A stretch of DNA of 64,000 nt, taken from assembly GCA_039640505.1 (NCBI GenBank), contig CP046865.1, forward strand, positions 868,001 through 932,000. Reading direction: 5' to 3'. This DNA is from Rhodobacteraceae bacterium Araon29. Its GTDB lineage: Bacteria > Pseudomonadota > Alphaproteobacteria > Rhodobacterales > Rhodobacteraceae. The position numbers were made by a program, and so were the translations under genes. Below the pieces are notes generated by a model, which was not told where the DNA came from, ran no database searches, and saw only the letters and a list, made by a program, of their open reading frames with translations. Below are positions 17,228-26,596 of the stretch, in pieces (position 1 is the first letter of the stretch; each line of letters starts with the position of its first letter).

Positions 17228-17977
17228 TTGAAGGTTTCGATTGATCAAAAGGATTGGTACAAGCCCAAACACGGGCCACGCTATCAGCAATTGCATAGAT
17301 ATTTGGCGGATCAAATTTTATCCGGCGGTCTGCAACCCAATGTTCAATTGCCAACCGAGCGGCTTCTTGCAGAAGAAGCGCAGATCAGCCGTGTCACCGT
17401 ACGGCAGGCCATTTCACAGTTGGTCAGCGATGGCTTGGTTGAGCAGCGCCGTGGGGCGGGGTCGTTTGTTTTGCCGCAAGCGCAAAGGCTCAAGCAATCA
17501 CTGTCGTCTTTAGTGTCCTTTACCGAAACCATGCAGGCGCGGGGTAAATCTTCGGAGAGCACTGTGCTGTCGCACGGTCTTTTTACGCCAACGCCAGATG
17601 AGGTTGTCTCTTTGGGGTTGGGGTCCGGTGTGCGCGTGGCGCGCATTGAACGATTGCGCAGCTCGGATGGGGTTATGATGGCCATTGAAGAAAGTTCGCT
17701 GCCGGAAAATATCCTGCATCAGCCAGAAAAAGTAAAAACCTCGCTCTATGCTGTCCTGAGGGCCGAAGGCCGTGCGCCGACCCGGGCGCTGCAACGGGTA
17801 ACGGCCATAAATCTAACGGCAAAGGAAGCGCGGCTACTAAAAATGGCCGAGGGTGCTGCTGCGTTGAAAATTGTCCGAGTGGGCTATTTGGCCTCTGGGC
17901 GACCGATCGAGCTTACGCGAGGAATTTACAGGTCTGACATATATGATTTTGTCACCGAGCTTCGGCTTGAGGCCTGA
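17228..17977 (+). CDS. GntR/HutC-family transcriptional regulator of the amino-sugar locus
   Basis: 249 residues, apparently starting at TTG with AGGGG upstream. The N-terminal winged helix (residues 17-85) is typical of GntR: GPRYQQLHRYLADQILSG, LPTERLLAEEAQISRVTVRQAISQL and RRGAGSFV. The C-terminal half is a UTRA/chorismate-lyase-like ligand-binding domain (VARIERLRSSDGVMMAIEES, and RVGYLASGRPIELTRGIYRSD). HutC-type GntR proteins such as NagR/DasR sense GlcN-6-P or GlcNAc-6-P. Position and divergent arrangement indicate a local repressor. Confidence 0.9.
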   Translation: MKVSIDQKDWYKPKHGPRYQQLHRYLADQILSGGLQPNVQLPTERLLAEEAQISRVTVRQAISQLVSDGLVEQRRGAGSFVLPQAQRLKQSLSSLVSFTETMQARGKSSESTVLSHGLFTPTPDEVVSLGLGSGVRVARIERLRSSDGVMMAIEESSLPENILHQPEKVKTSLYAVLRAEGRAPTRALQRVTAINLTAKEARLLKMAEGAAALKIVRVGYLASGRPIELTRGIYRSDIYDFVTELRLEA

Positions 17978-17978
17978 T

Positions 17979-19808
17979 ATGACGTTTTCTTTCGATGCAA
18001 TTTTAAAAGACGGCGGTATTCGGTGCACGCTGACAAGCGCGCAAAAGCTTCTTGATCCCGTTTTTTGCTTTTCTTTAATGGCGCCCGGTTCGGTGAGTGC
18101 AGGGGGCCTTATGATCCGGCGTGTTGGGGGCTTTCACGAGGTGCAGCTTCCAGCGCTTGCAGCTGGCAAGCCCCATTTGATTGAGCTGATCTACGACGAT
18201 CCCAATATCGGCGTGAAAAACCGGGCTTGGTTGCCCTTGGGCGGCTACCTTAGGGTGGGTGATGCCTGCCATAGTTTGCCGTCCTTGGAATTGGGCGTCA
18301 GGGCAGGGCCAGAAAAGTCTTTTGAGGCTTATGATGGACTGCCCCTTGTGCCGGCGCCAACCCACTGGAAGCCCGCGCTCGGAACCGTGCGTGCAGAAGG
18401 GTTTTCCTTTTCTGATGATCAGCTGGATAAGGTCAACGCGCTGGCCACGCGCACATCTGCAAAAGGTTTTAAAAACCAAGGCGGATTAGCTGTTATCATG
18501 CAGTGGAAAGCCGATATTCCACATGAGGGATACATATTATCAATTACCCCCGAGAAGGTGATCATCACCGCCGCCTCGGATAGTGGCGTTTTTTACGCCG
18601 GTATCACCCTTTTCAATCTTTTCATCACCACCAATGGCCTTTTGCCCTGTGGGCGCATTGAGGATCAGCCAAGATTTCCCTGGCGCGGGCAACACTTGGA
18701 CTGCGCGCGGCATTTTTTTAAACCCGATACCATTACCGGGCTTTTGGATTTGATGGCTCTGCTCAAACTCAACCGGTTTCATTGGCATTTTTCTGATGAT
18801 GAGGCATTTCGAATTGAAATTCCGAACTTGCCTGAAGTTTGGCAAAATAGCCGGTGCCGTGGTGAGGGGGCGGATATGCCCGGCGTTTTTGGTGGTGGCA
18901 TGAAGGCCTGCGGCAGCTATTCTGTGAGCGATGTCGAAAGGATCGTGGCGCATGCCAAAGCCCTGCATATCGAAGTATTGCCAGAAATAGAAATCCCGGC
19001 GCATAGTTATGTATTGAACCAGATTTTCCCAGAAATGCGCGACCCGGATGACACCGGTGTGGAAGAAAGCGTTCAAGGGTATCGCGGCAATGTCACCAAC
19101 CCAGCCTGCGCAAAAACATGGGAAGTCATAGGCGCGTTGATTGATGGAATTGCGCCGCTTTTTCCATTTGGCTATTTGCACTTGGGCTGTGATGAACTGC
19201 CCCAAATGGCATGGTCAGGCTCGCCCAGAATGGCGCGTTTCAAACAGCAACACGGGTTGAAAACAGCCGATGATGTGGGTGCTTGGGTCATGCGCAAAGC
19301 CGCTGGGCTTGCTGGCGCTAAAAATATGCGCCCAGCCGCTTGGGAAGAAGCCGCACGCGGGGCAGGGGGCGGCATTCGCAATGATGCGTTGCTCTTTATT
19401 TGGCAGGGCCAAGCCGCCGGTGTTGCGGCCGCACGTGCAGGCTATGACGTGGTCATGTGTCCGGCCCAGAATGTATATTTTGACATGGCCCATACGTCAG
19501 ATCCGGCAGATTGGGGGGCAAGCTGGGCCGCGATCGTTGCGCTGGAAGCGACCATCAACTGGGATCCCGTGCCGTCAGGCGCGCAGGATATTGCAGATAA
19601 GGTGGTGGGCGTTCAAGGCGCTTTTTGGGGCGAATTTACGCAGCAAGACCATCAGATTGAACCAATGTTAGCCCCACGGATTTTAGGTCTTGCCACCAAG
19701 GCATGGTCGCAACAAGACGCTTTGACAGGGCCTGATCTGCAGGCGCTTGCGGGGCACTACCGTGCGGTGTTTGACGCCCTTGGCTGGCAGTGGAACACAG
19801 CGGCATAA
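17979..19808 (+). CDS. Beta-N-acetylhexosaminidase, glycoside hydrolase family 20
   Basis: 609 residues from the ATG at 17979, one base after the GntR stop; the frame extends upstream inside gntR but that part is a shadow. GH20 landmarks are in order: RGQHLDCARHFF, NRFHWHFSDDEAFRIEIP, PEIEIPAHSYVLN, the catalytic Asp-Glu pair in LHLGCDELPQMAW, and GVQGAFWGEF near the end. There is no signal peptide, so it should act in the cytoplasm on imported chitobiose or a similar dimer, releasing GlcNAc for the ROK kinase. It is co-transcribed with the regulator. Confidence 0.94.
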   Translation: MTFSFDAILKDGGIRCTLTSAQKLLDPVFCFSLMAPGSVSAGGLMIRRVGGFHEVQLPALAAGKPHLIELIYDDPNIGVKNRAWLPLGGYLRVGDACHSLPSLELGVRAGPEKSFEAYDGLPLVPAPTHWKPALGTVRAEGFSFSDDQLDKVNALATRTSAKGFKNQGGLAVIMQWKADIPHEGYILSITPEKVIITAASDSGVFYAGITLFNLFITTNGLLPCGRIEDQPRFPWRGQHLDCARHFFKPDTITGLLDLMALLKLNRFHWHFSDDEAFRIEIPNLPEVWQNSRCRGEGADMPGVFGGGMKACGSYSVSDVERIVAHAKALHIEVLPEIEIPAHSYVLNQIFPEMRDPDDTGVEESVQGYRGNVTNPACAKTWEVIGALIDGIAPLFPFGYLHLGCDELPQMAWSGSPRMARFKQQHGLKTADDVGAWVMRKAAGLAGAKNMRPAAWEEAARGAGGGIRNDALLFIWQGQAAGVAAARAGYDVVMCPAQNVYFDMAHTSDPADWGASWAAIVALEATINWDPVPSGAQDIADKVVGVQGAFWGEFTQQDHQIEPMLAPRILGLATKAWSQQDALTGPDLQALAGHYRAVFDALGWQWNTAA

Positions 19809-19862
19809 TGGACGGCTTCCCCTATTATTTTCTGGTTACAGTCTGGTAGTTTGCTCAGGCTG

Positions 19863-21419
19863 CTAAAAACGGACAGTAAAAGTCGCGCCAGATAATGGTG
19901 ATCCATTAGCGTGCGTGATGCTGCCGCCGTGGGCTTCAATCACTTGCTTGCAAATATATAGCCCCAAGCCGGAACTATTTGGTTTTTCAGCTGCCCCACT
20001 TCGGGCGCTAAAAAACCGCCCAAATATTTTGTCGTGCAAATCGTCTGGCACACCGGGGCCTGTATCGGAAACAGATATTGAAATGCCCCGGCGCCAAGAT
20101 TTTTTCAACTCTACATAGACCTCACCATTTGGCTTGGAAAAGCTAATCGCGTTTTCCACTAGATTGATAACCACCTGCGCAATACGGTCAGGAAGGCCCG
20201 TTAATTTGACGTTCGACTGCAGATCAGCGACCAGTTTAACGCCTTCGCGCTCGGCCTCGGTTTCGAAATGGCCGGTGAGATCCTGCACCAGTTCGGAAAG
20301 ATTGAATTTCTCGCGTTTGGTGGCCACCAGATCATGGTCGACGATGGCGGCTTCAGATATTTCCGAGATTAGTTTGTTCATCCGCACTGCTTGGTCATGA
20401 ATGGCCTCAAAGCCTTTTGCAGATTGCTCTGTATTTGTTGTCTCTGTACGGGCATTTTCAACATGCGCAATGATTGCAGCTAGTGGATTTTTCAGTTCAT
20501 GCGATACATCGGCTGCAAAGCGCTCTTTATCGGAAAACAGTTTGGACAATTGCCCATTCAGTGTAACCAGATTCCGATAGAGAAAGCCAATTTCGTCCTT
20601 ACGGTGCTCGAACCGTTTGATCCGAAAATCGTTTAACTGTTCAGACACTGTTTCGGCTTTGAGTTTGCGGTTAAGCCGTTTGGAAAGGCTGCGAATGGGA
20701 AAGGCGATTGATAGGGCCAAGAACACTCCCAACACCAAAGTGAGCGCCGAGAGGCCGGCCAATATGGTCAGCCGAGATTTGTTTTTGCCCATATAGCTTT
20801 CGCGCAGAAAATAACTGTCGCGAACCTCAAGCGTGGCGACTGTTTTGCGCGCAATTTTAATCGGAGCAAGATATTTAAGCTCATAGGCATCCTGGCCGCT
20901 ATCAATCAGATGATACTGCATCGAAAACCTTGCCCTGATCGGGACAATCGGGTCCGTGATCAATTGCAGGTCGACAAAGTTTTTATAAAAGGTGAACAAG
21001 TATTCAAACGGATCAAACCTGTTTTTTTCCACTTCGAATTCCGCCGCTGGTTCAGGTGCCAGCTCTTGAACTGAAATCGGCACCAGCTTGATTGGTTTCT
21101 GACCGTTGAAATATTCAAAACTTTCCGCCAATTTTAGGTCTGAAAATCGTTTCACCACCACTTTGCCAATGCCCGCCAGTTCACTGTCGCGCAGCAAGCC
21201 TTCGATGGCCAATTTGCGCTCAAACTCGGAAAGTGACTGATCTTCAAAAAGCGGGGTAATCAGTTTCCGGTACATTACGGCACGTTCATAAAGCCGGTCG
21301 CGTTTGTTGGTAATCTCAAGATAGGCGGTGTCTTCTGTGAAAAATATAAAGCTCCAAAGCGCAAGGTTAAACAGCAGCAGTAAACCAATGATTTTGGATA
21401 GAATGCCGCGCAACAACAT
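19863..21419 (-). CDS. Sensor histidine kinase
   Basis: 518 residues. There is one membrane segment near residues 7-28, a periplasmic domain of about 185 residues, a second segment near 218-240 and a HAMP-like linker. The phosphorylated His is in FAADVSHELKNPLAAI. The N box is VVINLVENAISFS, G1 is SVSDTGPGVP, the F box is IFGRFFS and G2 is SSGLGLYICKQVIEAHGG. The large periplasmic domain recalls ChvG/ExoS-type sensors, but the signal is unknown. It follows its response regulator by two bases. Confidence 0.92.
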   Translation of the reverse strand: MLLRGILSKIIGLLLLFNLALWSFIFFTEDTAYLEITNKRDRLYERAVMYRKLITPLFEDQSLSEFERKLAIEGLLRDSELAGIGKVVVKRFSDLKLAESFEYFNGQKPIKLVPISVQELAPEPAAEFEVEKNRFDPFEYLFTFYKNFVDLQLITDPIVPIRARFSMQYHLIDSGQDAYELKYLAPIKIARKTVATLEVRDSYFLRESYMGKNKSRLTILAGLSALTLVLGVFLALSIAFPIRSLSKRLNRKLKAETVSEQLNDFRIKRFEHRKDEIGFLYRNLVTLNGQLSKLFSDKERFAADVSHELKNPLAAIIAHVENARTETTNTEQSAKGFEAIHDQAVRMNKLISEISEAAIVDHDLVATKREKFNLSELVQDLTGHFETEAEREGVKLVADLQSNVKLTGLPDRIAQVVINLVENAISFSKPNGEVYVELKKSWRRGISISVSDTGPGVPDDLHDKIFGRFFSARSGAAEKPNSSGLGLYICKQVIEAHGGSITHANGSPLSGATFTVRF

Positions 21420-21421
21420 GA

Positions 21422-22108
21422 TCAGATCTTGAGCTTATAGCCAAGCCCATGCACCGTTGCGATCACGTCACATTTGGGATCTGAGGCTTTGAGTTTCTGG
21501 CGAATATTGCGGATATGGCTGTCGATGGTTCGGTCACTGACATAAATCGCTTCCTGATAGGCAGCGTCCATCAGCTGTTGGCGGTTTTTGACCGACCCGG
21601 GACGGCGGGCCAAGGATAAAAGCAGCAGGCATTCGGTTACAGTGAGATCAATCGGCGCCTCTTTCCACGTGACCAAATGCCGGTCTTCATCAATATGAAG
21701 AGGGCCGCAGGTGACAGGTTTAAGCAAGCTGCCGCTGTCGGTTGCAACGTGCCGGCGCAGTACGGCAGCCACCCGAAATAACAAAAGATGTTTGCTAAAG
21801 GGCTTGGTGACATAATCATCCGCGCCAAGCGTAAAGCCAATGATCTGATCCTGTTCATCAGCTTTTGATGACAAAAAGATAACTGGAATATTTGGATGTA
21901 ACTGCCGCACGGATTTGAGCAGCTCATAGCCATCCATTTGGGGCATTTTAATATCAAATATCGCCAAATCTGCGGTTTTAGTTTGAAAATAATCAAGCGC
22001 CGCACGCCCCGAAGAAAACGCATCAACATGATGGCTTTCGCTGGTCAACATCTGTTTAAGCGGGGACAGGATGTCTTCTTCATCATCGACAATTACAATA
22101 TGCGGCAT
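21422..22108 (-). CDS. Response regulator, OmpR/PhoB type
   Basis: 228 residues from the ATG at 22108 (MPHIVIVDDEEDIL). The acidic pocket is VDDEED, the phospho-acceptor Asp is in AIFDIKMPQMDG, the switch Thr/Ser is in VIFLSSK and the conserved Lys is in VTKPFSK. A C-terminal winged helix ends in DRTIDSHIRNIRQKLK and VHGLGYKLKI. The frame extends 45 codons further upstream to a GTG without a ribosome site; that part is rejected. It pairs with the kinase encoded downstream. Confidence 0.93.
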   Translation of the reverse strand: MPHIVIVDDEEDILSPLKQMLTSESHHVDAFSSGRAALDYFQTKTADLAIFDIKMPQMDGYELLKSVRQLHPNIPVIFLSSKADEQDQIIGFTLGADDYVTKPFSKHLLLFRVAAVLRRHVATDSGSLLKPVTCGPLHIDEDRHLVTWKEAPIDLTVTECLLLLSLARRPGSVKNRQQLMDAAYQEAIYVSDRTIDSHIRNIRQKLKASDPKCDVIATVHGLGYKLKI

Positions 22109-22390
22109 GGTTTGGATCCCGTGGTTGCCAATAGAGTAGCAGTTGGCACAGTAAAATCCAGACCACAAAGGGTTTTCGCACCAGTGCACAAATTCTGCAT
22201 AACTTATCAACTGATCTGCACAATCTGGGCAAACTATGTGCACATGAGGGGCATAGATTTGGGCTTACAGGTTGAGGCAAAACCTGGAGAGCAGACAGCA
22301 GTTTGGTCCATCTCCCCCAGTTATGCCAAATTGCTCAGTTCCTCTGGCGGGGTCACATTTTGCCTCGCCAGAGTAAAAAAGGAAAAAAAT

Positions 22391-22477
22391 ATGGAATTTG
22401 TTCGAACTCTGACGATTGCTGAAATTCTGGTGTTTGGAGCCTTTCTATACGTCTATCTCTTGCGAAAGTCGAAATAG
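22391..22477 (+). CDS. Putative 28-residue single-span membrane microprotein
   Basis: MEFVRTLTIAEILVFGAFLY and eight more residues ending RKSK. The hydrophobic core is flanked by a basic C-terminus, as in bacterial small membrane proteins. AAGGAAAAAAAT directly before the ATG is a good ribosome binding site. It lies in the gap behind the divergent response-regulator gene and could be expressed from the same region. No family is recognised; coding status rests only on composition and the ribosome site. Confidence 0.45.
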   Translation: MEFVRTLTIAEILVFGAFLYVYLLRKSK

Positions 22478-22758
22478 CCAAGCTGCTGGTTTTGAGTAAT
22501 ATTTTTTACCTGCAAATTAAGGGGTAAGATGCTCATTTTGATAAGGCTTGATACTATAACTCTATGCACTTTTTCCAAAAATGATATGCATGTTTGACAA
22601 ATTTGTATTGCACCTTAGCTAGTTGCCTAGGCGGTAGGAGTGGCATATGTTGTAATATAGAGACAGTGATACCCAATATTTTGTGATCCAATATGTCAAG
22701 ACTCTGCGCGAATCACGTAGGTTGCTAGGCTGATCCTGTAGTTAAAAGGTTTGATGTT

Positions 22759-23001
22759 ATGTATTTTCATAGTCTTGATGGTCAGCATTTTTTGGGTCTT
22801 CGGACCTCTCTGTCCGGTCAAAAAGAAGTGGTCTACGACGGCAATGACAGCCAACGCGTTGTGCTAAAGATTGCCGAGGCCAATATTGCAAAAGCCAACA
22901 TTGATGCGGCTTTACGTTCTGCGGTTAATGGCCGTAATGTTCTGGCATCGTTAAGGGCCGAATTCAGTGCGCGAAATATTGTGGTGACTGAGACAGTTTG
23001 A
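22759..23001 (+). CDS. Small hypothetical protein (80 aa)
   Basis: 80 residues with AAAGG nine bases before the ATG. The sequence is of ordinary soluble composition: an N-terminal FHSLDGQHFLGLRT, then a predicted helix rich in Ala/Asn (KIAEANIAKANIDAALRSAV). No signal peptide, membrane segment or known motif is seen. It stands alone between a 281-base and a 178-base gap. I do not recognise it. Confidence 0.55.
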   Translation: MYFHSLDGQHFLGLRTSLSGQKEVVYDGNDSQRVVLKIAEANIAKANIDAALRSAVNGRNVLASLRAEFSARNIVVTETV

Positions 23002-23179
23002 ATACCAATGAACCGTCACGATTTTGTGAATGTCATACGGTGAAAAGCCTGTTGATTTCAGCCCGGCTATCCTTGATTATTTATCCTGAAACAATTTTTT
23101 GACTGAATGGGTTTTGCTGCCCTAAGGTCTTGTTCGCAAAGAAGTTAAAATATATGTTTTTCCCAAAGGGGGACAGTTT

Positions 23180-23668
23180 ATGAAGTACTTTGCAGCATTA
23201 GCGGTCATGACGCTCGGCCTCTCCGCCTGTCAGACCGTTGTTACGGAAGGCACCGGTGAAGCCGGTCCAAAGGAAACCATTGGCGTACTCAGCGGTGCCG
23301 TAGTGGGCGGAACCTTGGCCAACCAAGCCGCACAAGGGTCTGATAATCAAGCCCTGTTTACCATGGCCGGGTTGCTGGCTGGGGCCATTATTGGTGGAGA
23401 TATTGGGGCCTCGCTGGATCAGCTTGATCGCCAAATGTTACGCACCACCTATCAAAGAACGATGGAAACGGCGCCGACAAACCAAGCCATGACATGGTCA
23501 AACCCAGATAGCGGCAATAGCGGAAGCGTCATGGCGACGCGGACCTATTACACGGAAACAACGGTGTGCCGTGAATACACACAAGAAATTATGGTCGGTG
23601 GAACCAAGCAGCAAGGCTATGGTACCGCCTGCCGCATGGCTGATGGCAGCTGGAAAATTCAAGGTTAG
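23180..23668 (+). CDS. Outer-membrane lipoprotein, 17 kDa surface-antigen / glycine-zipper family
   Basis: 162 residues. The lipobox LSAC places the lipidated Cys at residue 17. A glycine-zipper hairpin follows (GVLSGAVVGGTLANQ and MAGLLAGAIIGGDIGASLD, residues 35-80), then the family's C-terminal beta domain with TVCREYTQEIMVGG and GYGTACRMADGSWKI, keeping both Cys. This matches the Rickettsia 17 kDa antigen type found widely in alphaproteobacteria. It is probably anchored to the inner face of the outer membrane. It converges on htpG. Confidence 0.87.
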   Translation: MKYFAALAVMTLGLSACQTVVTEGTGEAGPKETIGVLSGAVVGGTLANQAAQGSDNQALFTMAGLLAGAIIGGDIGASLDQLDRQMLRTTYQRTMETAPTNQAMTWSNPDSGNSGSVMATRTYYTETTVCREYTQEIMVGGTKQQGYGTACRMADGSWKIQG

Positions 23669-23688
23669 ACCGATCTAAATGATTGCAG

Positions 23689-23716
23689 CGCGGGCAAGGG
23701 CTTTCTCTGGCCCGCG
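23689..23716. terminator. Hairpin between convergent genes
   Basis: CGCGGGC and GCCCGCG form a perfect seven-base stem around a 14-base loop, 20 bases after the lipoprotein stop and 12 bases beyond the htpG stop. There is no clear T run on either side, so termination in both directions is likely but not certain. Confidence 0.5.
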
Positions 23717-23727
23717 AAACAAATCAG

Positions 23728-25587
23728 TTATAACGCGTTGAGCATCACATTTGTCATTTGCTTGGCAAATTCACCCGGATCATCGGGCAATTCACCATCC
23801 AGTATCCGCGCCTGCTGCAGCAGTATCTGGGCAGTGTCTGCAACCACATCCACATTTGTTTCCAGTGCGGCGTTCATCTTCTCGATCAAAGGATGAGACG
23901 GGTTCAATTCCAGCACTTTCGCAGTGCCTTGATAATCGGGGTTTTGTGCCTTTAAAATCCGCTCAAGATTAAAGTCCAAACCGCCTTCGCCGGCAACCAA
24001 GCGCGCTGGGCTACTGGTAAGTGTTGAGGACATCCTTATATCTGAAACAGCCTCGCCCAAGATATCTTTGGTTTTTTGCACCAAATCGCTATAGGTTTCT
24101 TCGGATGCTTTGCTTTCCGGGGTTTGCTCGCTTTCAGAAAACTCTGACAGATCGACTTTTTCCCGTGAAATTGATGTCAGCGGTTTGTCGGAAAAATTTG
24201 GCACCATAGAGACCCAAAATTCGTCGATCGGGTCGGTCAGCAGCAGCACGTCTATGCCATTTTCGGCAAAGCCCTCAAGATGCGGGCTGCGTTTGGCAGA
24301 TGTTAGATTTTCCGAGGCCAAATAGTAAATCGATTTTTGGTTTTCAGCCATCTGATCCACGTATTCTTGCAGCGTGACAAACTTATCCTGCTTATGTGAA
24401 TACAGCCGGCTGATTTTCAACAGTCGATCACGGTTGTCGTGATCTTCATAGAGGCCTTCTTTTATAACCCGGCCAAAGGTTTGCCAGAAGGCGTCGAAGC
24501 TTTCGGGGTCTTTTTTGAGTTTCTTTTCAAGCTCGCTCATCACCTTTTTAGTGATTGCTTTTTTGATCTTGGCCAACGTTGGGCTATGCTGCAAAATTTC
24601 GCGGCTGACATTCAGATCAAGACTGGGTGTATCAATGATCCCGCGTACAAAGCGCAACCACTGGGGCAATAAATCACCTAGATCACTGGTGATGAAAACC
24701 CGGTTGATATAAAGCTGCAATTTGGTTTTGCGTTCAGGTTCAAAAAGATCAAATGGCGCCTGATTGGGGATAAACAGCAGGTTGGTAAACTCTAAAGAGC
24801 CTTCGGATTTATTATGAATGGTGATAAATGGGGTGTCGAAGTTACCGCTGTTTGATTGGTAAAACTGCGTATAGTCTTCGGCACTGATATCTTTGGGGCT
24901 TTTGGTCCATATTGCTTCGGCCGAATTAACCACGGCGCTTTCACCATCCGTTCCGGTCAGGGTAATGGGATGGGGTATATGGTCCGAGTATTTTTTGATC
25001 AGCGTTTTAATACGGGCGTCTTCAATGTACTCTTTTGCATCTTTTTTCAGGTGCAAGATCACCGTCGTTCCGGCGGTCTCACGGCTGGTTTCAGACGCGA
25101 TACTATAGCCCGATTGGCCGTCACTGGACCAAAGGAAACTTTGCTCTGTTCCCGCCTTACGGCTGATTACCTCAACCTTGTCTGCCACCATAAAGGACGA
25201 ATAAAACCCTACCCCAAATTGGCCGATTAGGTTTAGCTTTTCATCCTTTTTGTCTTTGGCCTCTTCAAGGCGTTCGATAAAGGCTTTGGTTCCGGAACGT
25301 GCAATGGTCCCCAAGGCTTCGGTAAGATCACTGTCGTCTAGGCCAATGCCGGTATCACTAATTTCTATAGTTTTGGCTTTTTTATTTATTTTAATGCCAA
25401 TTCCACTGTCACCGCTGTGTAGCAAAGCGCCATCGACTTGACCTAAATACTGTCTTTTGTTGATCGCGTCGGATGCATTGGAAAGCAATTCGCGCAGAAA
25501 AATTTCTTTGTTTGAATACAGAGAATTAATAACGATATTGAGAATTTTACCGGTATCTGCTTCGAATTCTCTTGTCTGAACAGTCAT
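23728..25587 (-). CDS. htpG: Molecular chaperone HtpG (Hsp90)
   Basis: 619 residues, full length. The GHKL ATP-binding domain is clear: EIFLRELLSNASDAINK near residue 25, EISDTGIGL near 75 and IGQFGVGFYSSFMVADKV near 120. The middle domain carries LFIPNQAPFDLF and LYINRVFI, and the C-terminal dimerisation domain ends the protein. It is a dimeric cytoplasmic ATP-driven chaperone. Start ATG is preceded by AAAAGGGACCTACTC. Confidence 0.97.
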   Translation of the reverse strand: MTVQTREFEADTGKILNIVINSLYSNKEIFLRELLSNASDAINKRQYLGQVDGALLHSGDSGIGIKINKKAKTIEISDTGIGLDDSDLTEALGTIARSGTKAFIERLEEAKDKKDEKLNLIGQFGVGFYSSFMVADKVEVISRKAGTEQSFLWSSDGQSGYSIASETSRETAGTTVILHLKKDAKEYIEDARIKTLIKKYSDHIPHPITLTGTDGESAVVNSAEAIWTKSPKDISAEDYTQFYQSNSGNFDTPFITIHNKSEGSLEFTNLLFIPNQAPFDLFEPERKTKLQLYINRVFITSDLGDLLPQWLRFVRGIIDTPSLDLNVSREILQHSPTLAKIKKAITKKVMSELEKKLKKDPESFDAFWQTFGRVIKEGLYEDHDNRDRLLKISRLYSHKQDKFVTLQEYVDQMAENQKSIYYLASENLTSAKRSPHLEGFAENGIDVLLLTDPIDEFWVSMVPNFSDKPLTSISREKVDLSEFSESEQTPESKASEETYSDLVQKTKDILGEAVSDIRMSSTLTSSPARLVAGEGGLDFNLERILKAQNPDYQGTAKVLELNPSHPLIEKMNAALETNVDVVADTAQILLQQARILDGELPDDPGEFAKQMTNVMLNAL

Positions 25588-25721
25588 GAGTAGGTCCCTT
25601 TTCTAAGAGCGGTCTAAAGTCGTTTGTGATGTAAGTGTTTTGGCGTCAGGTTCAATATGCGGGATGCAAAAGTTTTAGCGTGCCAAGGCACGCTCACCTA
25701 AGCTGGCGCTAGACCGATATA

Positions 25722-26594
25722 CTATAACCTGTTGATCGGCACTTTGAGATAGACCTCACCATCCTCTTCTGCCGGTGGCAGCTGTCCTGCCCGCATATTA
25801 ACTTGGATCGAGGGAATGATCAGCTTTGGCATCGACAACTGGGCATCACGTGCGGTCCTAAAGGACACAAACTCTTCTTCCGTTTTTCCCCCGCCCACAT
25901 GCACATTATTGGCTTTTTGCTCTGCAACAGTGGTCTGCCAGCAAAATTCATCGCGCCCGGGGGCCTTATAGTCATGGCAAAGATACAATGTCGTATCATC
26001 GGGCAGCGCCAGTATTTTTTGAATTGAATGATATAAGTCTGTTGCCGAGCCGCCGGGAAAATCGGCGCGAGCCGTGCCAAAATCAGGCATGAACAAAGTA
26101 TCACCGATGAAGGCGCTATTGCCTATCACATAGGTAACACAGGCCGGTGTGTGGCCTGGCGTGTGCATCACCTCAACATCCATATTGCCGATTTTAAAAT
26201 AGGTTCTGTCGTCAAAAAGTTTATCAAACTGACTGCCGTCCATTTGAAATTCAGTACCCGCGTTGAACACTTTGCCAAAGACTTTTTGTACGGTGTCAAT
26301 ATTGGACCCAATAGCGATCTTACCGCCCATTTGCTGCACAAGGTAGGGCGCAGCAGATAGGTGATCTGCGTGGACATGGGTTTCGATGACCCAGTCTAGT
26401 CGCCAGCCATTTTTGCTAATCTCATCAATCAGCATATCAGCATGCGCAGTATGAGTGCGCCCCGATGCCATATCAAAATCCCAGATCGAGTCGATCACCG
26501 CGCAGGCCGCCGAACTTGGATCTTTCACAATATAGCAGGCGGCATTGGTGGCTTCATCGAAATAGCTGTGAATTTCTGGATTAAGCTTTGGCAT
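25722..26594 (-). CDS. MBL-fold metallo-hydrolase (Blh / persulfide-dioxygenase-like)
   Basis: 290 residues. The metal motif HVHADHLSA (HxHxDH) is near residue 75, with further ligands in MHTPGHTPACV and FIGDTLFMPDFGTARADFPGG, and a late His in LCHDYKAPG. The pattern resembles the Blh/ETHE1 branch of the fold, whose members handle persulfides or thioesters such as S-acylglutathione. The gene begins two bases after the formaldehyde-dehydrogenase stop on the same strand. This suggests it may process a glutathione adduct; that is an inference. Confidence 0.85.
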   Translation of the reverse strand: MPKLNPEIHSYFDEATNAACYIVKDPSSAACAVIDSIWDFDMASGRTHTAHADMLIDEISKNGWRLDWVIETHVHADHLSAAPYLVQQMGGKIAIGSNIDTVQKVFGKVFNAGTEFQMDGSQFDKLFDDRTYFKIGNMDVEVMHTPGHTPACVTYVIGNSAFIGDTLFMPDFGTARADFPGGSATDLYHSIQKILALPDDTTLYLCHDYKAPGRDEFCWQTTVAEQKANNVHVGGGKTEEEFVSFRTARDAQLSMPKLIIPSIQVNMRAGQLPPAEEDGEVYLKVPINRL

Positions 26595-26596
26595 GG

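Noticed and set aside
22109-22243. Cys-rich N-terminal extension of the response regulator (CPDC, WC, YCANC) that looks like a zinc finger
   Set aside because: It would need a GTG start with no ribosome site, whereas the ATG at 22108 gives the exact receiver-domain N-terminus. The Cys pattern is probably chance.
21938-22477. 179-residue plus-strand frame across the response regulator
   Set aside because: Mostly antisense to the regulator gene. Only its last 28 codons, with their own ATG and ribosome site, look real.
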